Source: Nodosilinea sp. FACHB-141 (GTDB taxonomy: Bacteria > Cyanobacteriota > Cyanobacteriia > Phormidesmidales > Phormidesmidaceae). From it: a DNA stretch of 64,000 bases. The position numbers and the translations under genes were made by a program. The DNA lies in NCBI RefSeq assembly GCF_014696135.1, contig NZ_JACJPP010000002.1, positions 62,001 to 126,000 of the forward strand, in the 5' to 3' direction. The notes under the pieces were generated by a model, which had not been told where the DNA came from, did no database searches, and worked only from the letters and a program-made list of their open reading frames with translations. This document shows positions 16,791-24,293 of the stretch, piece by piece. Position 1 is the first letter of the stretch, and every line of letters starts with the position of its first letter.

Positions 16791-18431
16791 CTACTCCCCA
16801 GTTGGTGCAGCTGACGGAGCCGGCTCCGCTGCTGGCGGAGGACTAGCCGGGGGCGGTGAGGGTGGTGCAACTGGCGCGGGTGGCGGAGCCGCCGGCTCCT
16901 GCGGCCCCGGCGGTGGGGGAGCGCTGGGCGCGGGTGGACTAGGGGTAGGCGCTTGCACCGGCGGCGGGCTCGCTGGTGCGGGCTCTGGCTCTGGCTCTGC
17001 GGGTGCGGGCTCTGCTGCCTCTGCGGGTTTCGGCTCTACAGGTTCTGGCTCTGCTGCCTCTGCCTCTACGGGTTCTGGCTCCGTGGGCTCTGGTTCTGAC
17101 GCCGCTGGTGGAGTTGGAGTTGCAGCTGGCTCATCAGCCTCAACAGGTGGAGTCGGCGTGGGCGTTGGTTCGGGGCTGGGCTCGTTTGTTGCTGTCTCGG
17201 GAGTAGGGTTGGCCTCTGGCGGTAGCTCTACCGCTTGGCGATCGCCCCGACGACGGGCATCGCGGTTGCGACGCGACCCTTCAATGGTCAGGTCATACTC
17301 GATAGGAACGCTGGCTCCCCCACTAACTGGCCGGAACCGAGAATTTCTGGCGGCCTGAATGGCGGCTTGGTCGATCGCCGGGTTGCCACTAGAGCGAGTC
17401 AGGGTAACACTGCGAACGCTGCCATCGGGATTGATATCAACACTGACCATGGGTTGGCCTTCCGCTCCGGCATCCAGAGCGCTTTGAGGATAAGCGGGAC
17501 GCACGCAGTTTTGACAGGCTACAGTGCGCGAACCCTGGCCCGTGCCACTGCCGCTGCCACTACCACTACCACTGCCGCTGCCGCTACCACTACCTGTGCC
17601 GCTACCACTACCACTGCCGCTTCCACTGCCGCTACCGCTGCCTGTGCCGCTGCTACCACTGCCGCTTCCACTGCCGCTACCGCTGCCTGTGCCGCTGCCA
17701 CCACTGCCGTTGGAAGGAGCAGTGGCGACTCCACTGCCGTCGCCAGCAACACCACCTCCAGCAGCTGAGTCAGCGGCAGTCTGAGCTTGTGCATCGCGCA
17801 GACGCTGCAAAAAGTCGCGCAGGTTCTCAGCCTGAGATTCTGTAGACTCAGCAGTTAGAGCTTCTTGCTCTAAGTCTTCTGTTTCTGAGGTTTCTGGCTC
17901 AGTCTCTGACTCTTCTTCCGAGATTTCCGGCTCTTCTGTTTCTGAAATTTCTGGTTCAGTCTCTGGCTCTTCTTCTGAGATTTCCGGCTCAGCTTCAGGT
18001 TCCTCAACGACTGAATCGGCTTGGGTGTTTCGCTCAAGTTCAGGCTCCGATTCAACCCGCTTTACAGGAGGTGCGACTCGGGCAGGGGCAGGGGGTGCTG
18101 TGACCTGAGCTGCCGTAAAGTTTCCACCACCGCCGCCGCCGCCGCCACCGCCACCGCCACCCCCCGGTGCGGCGTCATTAACTTCGGTGCTGATTTCAGC
18201 GGGCAAGTTTGGGTCGGGAATGGCTTCAGGTGTATCGGGCAGGGGTTCGACGACAACCAGCTCGATTGGCTCAATGTCATCGGCAGCCAGCCTCTGCCAA
18301 AAATCGAGCTGGCTGAGGCCAAAACCTACCCCATGTGTCCCCACAGAGCCTAAAAGCCCCCAAAGCAGAATCTTGCGGAGTTTTTGCTGCTCGTGCTGGT
18401 GTTGTTGACTGCAAATCTCTGAAAGACTCAT
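16791..18431 (-). CDS. TonB-like energy transducer with Gly-Ser linker and long acidic-proline tail
   Basis: Start taken at ATG 18431 (546 residues). A single N-terminal membrane anchor lies at about 20-40 (KILLWGLLGSVGTHGVGFGL). There follow a run of 14 glycines (90-103), an E/P/S-rich zone with repeats of the EPEISEEE type (140-190), a GSGS-rich linker (241-300) and a TonB C-terminal domain (301-385: RPAYPQSALDAGAEGQ, VDINPDGSVRSV, IQAARNSRFRPV). The last 145 residues, after the TonB domain, are Pro/Glu/Ala/Thr-rich, which is unusual because the TonB domain normally ends the protein. The gene is divergent from exbB-exbD and most likely transduces energy to the three receptors in this window. 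Confidence 0.85.
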   Translation of the reverse strand: MSLSEICSQQHQHEQQKLRKILLWGLLGSVGTHGVGFGLSQLDFWQRLAADDIEPIELVVVEPLPDTPEAIPDPNLPAEISTEVNDAAPGGGGGGGGGGGGGGNFTAAQVTAPPAPARVAPPVKRVESEPELERNTQADSVVEEPEAEPEISEEEPETEPEISETEEPEISEEESETEPETSETEDLEQEALTAESTESQAENLRDFLQRLRDAQAQTAADSAAGGGVAGDGSGVATAPSNGSGGSGTGSGSGSGSGSGSSGTGSGSGSGSGSGSGSGTGSGSGSGSGSGSGSGSGTGQGSRTVACQNCVRPAYPQSALDAGAEGQPMVSVDINPDGSVRSVTLTRSSGNPAIDQAAIQAARNSRFRPVSGGASVPIEYDLTIEGSRRNRDARRRGDRQAVELPPEANPTPETATNEPSPEPTPTPTPPVEADEPAATPTPPAASEPEPTEPEPVEAEAAEPEPVEPKPAEAAEPAPAEPEPEPAPASPPPVQAPTPSPPAPSAPPPPGPQEPAAPPPAPVAPPSPPPASPPPAAEPAPSAAPTGE

Positions 18432-18728
18432 TAGTGCTTGCCCAAGAAACGGCAAAAATCTTCTTAGCTATATTACACAATCGGCAAACAGTTGCATTAA
18501 GACTGCGGTTTTTAATGCCGAATTATCCTTAGAAACGATCGCTAATAAAGATCGAGATTTTGCCAAAAGCATTCCTGAACAAGGGTTCTACACGTTTCCA
18601 TCCTTAGTTTACTCTCTGAAATTGCTGCCAAGGCCAGACCTGCTGATGAAAATAATCCTAGTTTTAATCTTGACATTGGCTCGCAAATCAGAGTGAATGC
18701 TTGTTGACACTATTTTGCAGCAAAGCCT
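18432..18728. promoter_or_regulatory. divergent tonB-like / exbB promoter region
   Basis: 297 bp without a gene. TGATGAAAATAATCC near 18653 loosely resembles an iron box but does not contain the TGAGAAT core found near the receptors. No convincing hairpin is seen. Confidence 0.35.
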
Positions 18729-19376
18729 ATGGATACTATTTTTGCGGCGGGCGGCATCGTCATGTGGCCACTGCTGGGGTTCTCGATTCTGGCGATCGCG
18801 CTCATCATTGAGCGGACGGTCTTTTGGTTTCGCATCAATCGCCGCCAGCGTCCAGTAATGCAAGAAGTTTTGCGCACCTATCGGCAAGCCCCGATGGATG
18901 TGTACCCCAAGCTGCGACAAAACGTGAATCTGCCCACGGCCCGCATTTTTCTTGAAGCCCTAGAGCTAGAAGGTGCTAAACCCAGCCAGTTTCATCTGGC
19001 CCTGCTCAGCGCTATGCAGGCAGAGCTACCTCATCTGCGCCGGTTTAATACAGTTTTCGCCACAATTGTTACGCTCTCACCATTGCTGGGCCTATTAGGC
19101 ACTGTTTTGGGGCTAATTGCGGCCTTTAGCGCCTTAGGAATTGGCGATATCAACTCGAATGCGGCTGCCGTGACGGGTGGCATTGCCGAAGCTCTGGTCT
19201 CAACCGCCGCAGGGATGGTCGTAGCCATCGGCACACTGCTATTTGCCAATATCTTCAAGGGTCTCTACAAGCGGCAGGTGTCGTTGATTCAAGAGTACAG
19301 CGGGCAACTTGAGATTCTCTATGAAACCCACTACGACCGAAAGACCCAGCTTAGGGAAGAGACCTTTGCCAGATAG
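18729..19376 (+). CDS. exbB: ExbB/TolQ-type proton channel protein
   Basis: MotA/TolQ/ExbB family membrane protein of 215 residues. The first transmembrane segment is at 6-28 (AAGGIVMWPLLGFSILAIALI). The two conserved C-terminal segments are FNTVFATIVTLSPLLGLLGTVLGLIAAF and AAVTGGIAEALVSTAAGMVVAIGTLLFANIF, with the family's GLLGTV and GGIAEAL motifs. With ExbD it would feed the proton gradient to the TonB-like protein encoded divergently. ExbD follows after a gap that contains a C-rich octamer arm. Confidence 0.94.
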   Translation: MDTIFAAGGIVMWPLLGFSILAIALIIERTVFWFRINRRQRPVMQEVLRTYRQAPMDVYPKLRQNVNLPTARIFLEALELEGAKPSQFHLALLSAMQAELPHLRRFNTVFATIVTLSPLLGLLGTVLGLIAAFSALGIGDINSNAAAVTGGIAEALVSTAAGMVVAIGTLLFANIFKGLYKRQVSLIQEYSGQLEILYETHYDRKTQLREETFAR

Positions 19377-19429
19377 GGAATAGGTGTCAGGTATTAGGTA
19401 CCGGATACAGGTAAAAAAACTACAACTGG

Positions 19430-19483
19430 CACCCATCCACTCCCAACTCTCCTACCCATCCACCCTCCCACCCATCCACCCCT
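19430..19483. repeat. C-rich octamer repeat immediately before the exbD start codon
   Basis: CACCCATC/CACTCCCA/...CACCCTCC/CACCCATC-type units run right up to the ATG at 19484, filling the place where the ribosome binding site should be. No matching G-rich arm is next to it. Confidence 0.75.
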
Positions 19484-19891
19484 ATGTCCTACCTTCCTGA
19501 AGAGCCAGAAGAAGAGTTTGAGCTAAACGTCGTGCCCATGATCGACGTTATTTTTGCGATTTTGACATTTTTCATTATGTCTAGCCTGTTTTTAACTCGC
19601 TCTGAGTCGCTGCCGGTGAATTTGCCCAAGGCGGTTAGTGCTGAGATGCAAAAACAAGATCAGATCACCGTAACGGTGCAGGAGTCGGGGGATATTGCCC
19701 TGAATAAAGAGGCGATCGCCCTAGATAAGCTGCAAACTGGCGTGCGCGATCTGATGGGCACATCTCAGGAATCAGTGATTGTGATCAACGCCGATGAAGC
19801 CGTCAACCACGGTCGCGTGATTGCGGTGATGGACGAACTGCGAGCGATCGAGGGTGCAACCTTGGGGATTGCGACTCAGCGAGGCGAGTAG
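19484..19891 (+). CDS. exbD: ExbD/TolR-type transducer protein
   Basis: 135 residues with one N-terminal transmembrane helix ([23 protein letters not shown]), whose membrane Asp in the MIDVIF motif is the conserved proton-handling residue. A periplasmic domain follows (LPVNLPKA..., [34 protein letters not shown]). The start at 19484 is the first plausible ATG, but the upstream sequence is a C-rich repeat with no purine-rich ribosome binding site. Translation may therefore depend on exbB or a longer leader. The fecC-like gene starts 32 bases after its stop. Confidence 0.93.
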   Translation: MSYLPEEPEEEFELNVVPMIDVIFAILTFFIMSSLFLTRSESLPVNLPKAVSAEMQKQDQITVTVQESGDIALNKEAIALDKLQTGVRDLMGTSQESVIVINADEAVNHGRVIAVMDELRAIEGATLGIATQRGE

Positions 19892-19922
19892 GAATCGTTT
19901 CGGTGGTTTTCGATCAACTGAT

Positions 19923-20951
19923 ATGGATGCAAAGTCGGTGCAAGCCCAACCCCTAGCTATCTCTAAATCACCTGTATCCCTGGCGCTGGGGTTAGGGTTG
20001 GGCATTGGTGTCTTGCTGGTTTGCCTGCTGTGCAGCATTCTGCTGGGGGCGGCAGATATTAGCCCCGCAACAGTGTGGCAAGCCATTTTTCAGTTTGATG
20101 GCTCGACCGAACACTTGATTATTCGCACGGTACGGCTGCCTAGGGCAATTTTGGCGGTGGTGGTGGGAGCGGCGCTAGCGGTAGCGGGGGCGATTACCCA
20201 AGGGTTGACCCGAAATCCTCTGGCAGCCCCAGACATTTTGGGTATTGATATGGGAGCAGCGCTGGCGGTGGTGCTGGCAATATTCTTTTTGGGCAGCGGT
20301 GGCAGCTATGTAGGGTTTGCCTTTGCCGGAGCCGCGATCGCCGCCATCACCGTCTACTGGATGGGCTCCCTAGGCCGCAGTGGCCTCACACCGCTGAAAC
20401 TGGTGATCGCCGGAGCCGCCATTTGGTATCTGCTCAGCTCGCTCACCTATGGCATTCTCATCCTCAGCCAGCGCACCCTAGACGAAATTCGCTTCTGGCT
20501 AGCCGGGTCGCTAGCCGGGCAGGATATGGCCAGTATGCTACCGGTGCTACCCTACATCGCCCTGGGGCTGGTCGCATCTCTGGCCCTAGGGCGGCAGCTG
20601 ACGCTGATGAGCCTGGGGGAAGAAGTAGCCCAGGGCTTAGGGTTGCAGACGGCTTGGGTGAAAGCGGGGGCAGCGATCGCGGTGGTCTTGTTGGCGGGCA
20701 GCTCCGTCGCCTTGGCTGGCCCCATTAGCTTTGTCGGCCTAGTGGTGCCTCACGTGGTGCGCTTTGCCGTCGGTGTCGACTACCGCTGGATTTTGCCCTA
20801 TTCAATGCTTTTTGGGGGCATTTTGCTGTCAGTCGCCGACCTCGCTGCTCGCCTAATCATCCGCCCCCAAGAGCTGCCAGTAGGCATTATGACGGCACTG
20901 GTGGGGGCACCATTCTTTATTTGTTTAGCTAAGTCAAAGATCAAGCGGTAG
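19923..20951 (+). CDS. iron-siderophore ABC transporter permease (FecCD family), first copy
   Basis: Inner-membrane import permease of 343 residues when started at ATG 19923 ([13 protein letters not shown]). The frame runs back into exbD, which makes the longer start unlikely. Nine to ten hydrophobic helices are visible. Family motifs are [57 protein letters not shown] and [15 protein letters not shown]. It forms a heterodimer with the next gene product and takes its energy from the FecE-like ATPase at 22228. It belongs to the plus-strand iron cluster with exbBD. Confidence 0.94.
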   Translation: MDAKSVQAQPLAISKSPVSLALGLGLGIGVLLVCLLCSILLGAADISPATVWQAIFQFDGSTEHLIIRTVRLPRAILAVVVGAALAVAGAITQGLTRNPLAAPDILGIDMGAALAVVLAIFFLGSGGSYVGFAFAGAAIAAITVYWMGSLGRSGLTPLKLVIAGAAIWYLLSSLTYGILILSQRTLDEIRFWLAGSLAGQDMASMLPVLPYIALGLVASLALGRQLTLMSLGEEVAQGLGLQTAWVKAGAAIAVVLLAGSSVALAGPISFVGLVVPHVVRFAVGVDYRWILPYSMLFGGILLSVADLAARLIIRPQELPVGIMTALVGAPFFICLAKSKIKR

Positions 20952-21026
20952 GGCACAGGTTGATAGTGGGCAATGCCCGCCCTAGACAAGCCTAAACCTT
21001 AAACCCGTCACCTTAAATCCCTTCCC

Positions 21027-22076
21027 ATGTCCACCACAAAACCCTGGCTTTCCCTTCGACCCCGGCGATTTCCACTCTCTTTTCGGGTTGATCGCCGTGT
21101 CCCTGCGGTTTTAGTGGCGCTGCTGCTGGTTGCCCTGCTGTCGCTGGTGTTCAACGTTAGCCAAGGAGAATATCCATTGCCGCCCCTGGAGGTGGTGAAG
21201 ACGATTTTGGGCTTCTCAGCGAACCCTGACTATGCCTTTGTGGTGAATACCCTGCGGCTACCCCGCGCCCTAGTGGCGCTGCTGGTGGGAATGGGACTGG
21301 CGGTAGCAGGGGCAATCCTACAGGGTATAACTCGCAACCCCCTAGCCGCTCCAGAAATCGTCGGTATTAATTCAGGGGCCAGTTTGGTGGCGGTGGCGCT
21401 AATTGTTCTGTTTCCGCAGGTGACGACGGGCTGGCTGCCAATTGCTGCGTTTTCAGGCGGTCTAGGGGCAGCGATCGCCATCTATCTGTTGGCCTGGAAT
21501 GGTGGCAGCTCTCCCATTCGCTTGATTCTAGTAGGCATTGGCCTGACGGCTCTGACCAGTGCTCTCAGCAACCTGATGATTACCTTTGGCGAAATCAACA
21601 CGGTCAGCCAGGCGCTGGTGTGGCTGACTGGCAGCGTCTACGGCCGCAGTTGGGAACATTTGTGGCCGCTGCTGCCCTGGCTGGCCATTTTTTTGCCCCT
21701 GACCATGGTGCTGGCCAGGGATCTCGACACCCTCAACCTGGGCGATAACCTGGCCCAAGGCCTCGGCAGCCGAGTGGAATGGACCCGCACCTTGCTGCTG
21801 CTCTGCACCGTAGCCCTGGCCGGCGCCTCCGTCGCCACCGCCGGCACCATCGGTTTCGTCGGCCTTATGGCCCCCCACCTGGCCCGGCAATTAGTTGGCC
21901 CCTCCCACGCAGGCTTGCTTCCCGCTGCAGCTCTCACCGGAGCCTGCATTGTCGAACTCGCGGACATTGTGGGTCGCCTCGCCTTCGCCCCCATCGAACT
22001 GCCCTGCGGCGTCATCACTGCCGTCATTGGCGCCCCTTATTTCCTGTGGTTGTTATATCGCGACCGCAACCAGTAA
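21027..22076 (+). CDS. iron-siderophore ABC transporter permease (FecCD family), second copy
   Basis: 349 residues, paralogous to the preceding permease. Motifs are [58 protein letters not shown] and GTIGFVGLMAPHLARQLVGPSH. It is 75 bases after the first permease and is followed by the ATPase after 151 bases that carry another octamer repeat. The pair is the only FecCD set in the window, although three binding proteins are encoded. Confidence 0.94.
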   Translation: MSTTKPWLSLRPRRFPLSFRVDRRVPAVLVALLLVALLSLVFNVSQGEYPLPPLEVVKTILGFSANPDYAFVVNTLRLPRALVALLVGMGLAVAGAILQGITRNPLAAPEIVGINSGASLVAVALIVLFPQVTTGWLPIAAFSGGLGAAIAIYLLAWNGGSSPIRLILVGIGLTALTSALSNLMITFGEINTVSQALVWLTGSVYGRSWEHLWPLLPWLAIFLPLTMVLARDLDTLNLGDNLAQGLGSRVEWTRTLLLLCTVALAGASVATAGTIGFVGLMAPHLARQLVGPSHAGLLPAAALTGACIVELADIVGRLAFAPIELPCGVITAVIGAPYFLWLLYRDRNQ

Positions 22077-22172
22077 TGCAGAAAAGGCAAAAGGCAAAAA
22101 AATGCAGGTGCAGAGTGTTAGGTGCAAGGTGCAAGGCAGAACCATAAACCCGAAACCTAAAACCCCAAATTA

Positions 22173-22227
22173 ACCCACCCAACTACCCATCCACCCACCT
22201 ACTCATCCACCCCGTCACCCCGCCGCC
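22173..22227. repeat. C-rich octamer repeat immediately before the fecE-like start codon
   Basis: CACCCAACTACCCATCC / CACCCACCTACTCATCC units run to within one base of the ATG at 22228. The arrangement is the same as before exbD: a C-rich arm only, in the ribosome binding position. Confidence 0.75.
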
Positions 22228-23040
22228 ATGCTCACCAACACCGCCACCCAAATCGCCCTCACCACCCGCAAGCTCACCCTGGCCTACGACGGCAACGTGA
22301 TTATTCAAGGTCTTGATCTCGCCATTCCCCAGGGGCAGATCACCACGCTGGTGGGGCCAAACGGCTGTGGCAAGTCGACTCTGCTGCGGGGCATGGCGCG
22401 ATTACTCAAGCCCCAGGGCGGCACGGTGTATTTGGATGGGGATGCGATCGCCCACCTGCCCACCAAAGACCTGGCCAAACGCCTGGGTATTTTGCCCCAA
22501 AGCCCCGCTGCCCCAGAAGGGCTAACCGTGCGTGAGCTCGTCGCCCAGGGCCGCTACCCCCACCAAACCTGGCTGCAACAGTGGTCGAAGGAGGATGAAC
22601 TGAAAGTAGAGGAGGCGATCGCCACCACCCACCTGCACGAGTTTGCCAACCGCTCCCTCGACACCCTCTCTGGCGGCCAGCGCCAGCGAGCCTGGATTGC
22701 CATGGCCTTGGCCCAAGACACCGAAACCCTACTGCTGGACGAACCGACTACCTACCTCGATCTAGCCCATCAAATTGAGGTGCTGGATCTGCTCTACCAG
22801 CTCAACCGCCAGGCAAAGCGCACCATCGTCATGGTGCTCCACGACCTAAATATGGCCTGTCGCTACAGCCATCATCTGGTTGCTCTGCGCGACGGACAGG
22901 TCATTGCCCAGGGGCAACCCACCGCCGTTGTAACCGAAACGATGGTGCAGCAGGTTTTTGCTCTAAAGAGCCGCATTATTACTGACCCCGTGTCTAATAC
23001 GCCGCTGTGCCTGCCCATCAGCCAATCTATTGAGAATTAG
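22228..23040 (+). CDS. iron-siderophore ABC transporter ATP-binding protein (FecE/FepC type)
   Basis: 270-residue ATPase. Walker A is GPNGCGKST (43-51), the signature is [17 protein letters not shown], Walker B is [16 protein letters not shown] and the switch is [14 protein letters not shown]. The YLD after Walker B and the ending with [15 protein letters not shown] are typical of the FepC/FecE/FhuC class. Its last codons (SIEN-stop) overlap a TGAGAATTAG motif just before the AraC gene. Confidence 0.94.
   Translation: MLTNTATQIALTTRKLTLAYDGNVIIQGLDLAIPQGQITTLVGPNGCGKSTLLRGMARLLKPQGGTVYLDGDAIAHLPTKDLAKRLGILPQSPAAPEGLTVRELVAQGRYPHQTWLQQWSKEDELKVEEAIATTHLHEFANRSLDTLSGGQRQRAWIAMALAQDTETLLLDEPTTYLDLAHQIEVLDLLYQLNRQAKRTIVMVLHDLNMACRYSHHLVALRDGQVIAQGQPTAVVTETMVQQVFALKSRIITDPVSNTPLCLPISQSIEN
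23031..23037. promoter_or_regulatory. TGAGAAT motif upstream of AraC gene 1
   Basis: ATTGAGAATTAG lies at 23029-23040, overlapping the fecE-like stop codon and ending 36 bases before the AraC-type GTG start. The same string in the same position relative to a stop codon precedes the second AraC gene (47619-47625). Confidence 0.45.
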
Positions 23041-23076
23041 TCTGATCATCGGTGCCAGAAGGAGGACCAGCGGCCT

Positions 23077-24063
23077 GTGACGACTACCTTTAAAAATGGC
23101 GAATTGCGCCAGCTCCTTCGAGAGCATGTTCAGAACACGCAGCCAGAGCTATTGGCAAATAAACGGGATCAAACCCTAACCTATCCTGACTGGCTAGGTA
23201 CTGGCTACAAGCGCGATATTGATCTGCCCAGCGGCATCGCTCTAACCCTGCACCGCTACCGTTTGCACCAAAATCTAGTGCAGGCCTGTTCACCAGAGCA
23301 AAGCAGCTGTTTTGAGTTTGTTTTTAGCCTGACAACTCACAGTCAATACAACGAAGGGCCAGTATTTTGCGATCGCCAGGCCCATTTGCTCGGCCCAGAA
23401 TGGCAAGACAGCCGCTGGCGAGAATTTGCGGATCAAGACTATTTATCGGTCGATATTCATCTCGATCCACCCCTGCTAACGGCGTTAGCTGAAAGTCACA
23501 GCGCTAGGCTACCAAAAACGCTGCAAAACATGATGGCGGGAGAGCAGGAATTTCCCTTTGTTGACCCCATCGCGATCACGCCAGAAATGCAGACCGCCCT
23601 CTGGCAAATCCTACAGTGTCCTTACCAAGGACTGACCCAAACCCTTTACCTAGAGGCTAAATCCCTCGAACTGATTGCTCTTTTTCTAAACGCAATGGAT
23701 GATGGCACCGTTGCTAAGTCCATCCTTCATCAAGATGATCTAGAACGTATCCACCAAGCACGGCAAATCCTGCAAAGTAACCTGCAAACACCCCCTTCCC
23801 TAATCGATTTAGCCCGGCAGGTGGGCCTTAACGATCGCAAGCTCAAGGAAGGATTTCGTCAAGCATTTAACACTACCGTTTTTGGCTATCTCACCCAGCA
23901 GCGGATGGAAAAAGCTTGCCAACTACTTGGGCAGCAGCGCTCCGTTGCGGTCGTTGCGGCGATCGTCGGTTATACCAGTCCAACCGCTTTTAGCGGTGCC
24001 TTTCGGCGCAAGTTTGGGGTGACGCCAAAGGCGTATCAGTTGGCAAACTGTCGGGGAGCTTAG
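23077..24063 (+). CDS. AraC/XylS-family regulator (PchR-like), copy 1
   Basis: 328-residue transcription regulator. The GTG start is decided by AGGAGG 11 bases upstream. The N-terminal half (about 1-220) is the ligand-sensing region seen in siderophore-responsive AraC proteins. The C-terminal half has two helix-turn-helix motifs: PSLIDLARQVGLNDRKLKEGFRQAF and VAVVAAIVGYTSPTAFSGAFRRKFGVTPKAYQ. It lies between the importer genes and the receptor, so a role as a siderophore-dependent activator of the 24294 receptor is likely. Two paralogs occur at 46517 and 52891. Confidence 0.92.
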   Translation: MTTTFKNGELRQLLREHVQNTQPELLANKRDQTLTYPDWLGTGYKRDIDLPSGIALTLHRYRLHQNLVQACSPEQSSCFEFVFSLTTHSQYNEGPVFCDRQAHLLGPEWQDSRWREFADQDYLSVDIHLDPPLLTALAESHSARLPKTLQNMMAGEQEFPFVDPIAITPEMQTALWQILQCPYQGLTQTLYLEAKSLELIALFLNAMDDGTVAKSILHQDDLERIHQARQILQSNLQTPPSLIDLARQVGLNDRKLKEGFRQAFNTTVFGYLTQQRMEKACQLLGQQRSVAVVAAIVGYTSPTAFSGAFRRKFGVTPKAYQLANCRGA

Positions 24064-24235
24064 GGGTTAGTTTTAAGGTGTAGGGTATAGGGTCTAAGGC
24101 TGAAGAATTAGCTATAGGTCCGACGCTTTGCACGACTATTTTTTTGCTGCTTCAAAAAGTCCCGATCGAAGAGAAAAAAGTCCGGGTCGCAGAGAAAAGC
24201 CCTGCCTAAACCCCATAGTCTGAAGCTGGCTTAAT

Positions 24236-24250
24236 TGAGAATACTTCTCG
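24236..24250. promoter_or_regulatory. iron-box-like site TGAGAAT-A-CTTCTCG before receptor 1
   Basis: A 7-1-7 imperfect palindrome close to the Fur-type TGAGAATnATTCTCA form, 44 bases before the receptor ATG at 24294. Binding by Fur or by the adjacent AraC protein are both possible. Confidence 0.5.
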
Positions 24251-24293
24251 TTTGTAAGCGCCGACAAGCTAGTGGCTAATTGTGGTGTGGGGA

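Noticed and set aside
17524-17784. Plus-strand frame of repeated Val-Pro-Leu
   Set aside because: Antisense shadow of the Gly-Ser linker of the tonB-like gene. The composition is wholly explained by GGC/AGT codons on the other strand.
19854-19922. A longer N-terminus for the first FecCD permease, overlapping exbD
   Set aside because: The extra residues are the antisense-free overlap of the exbD coding end and carry no membrane-protein features. ATG 19923 gives the family length.
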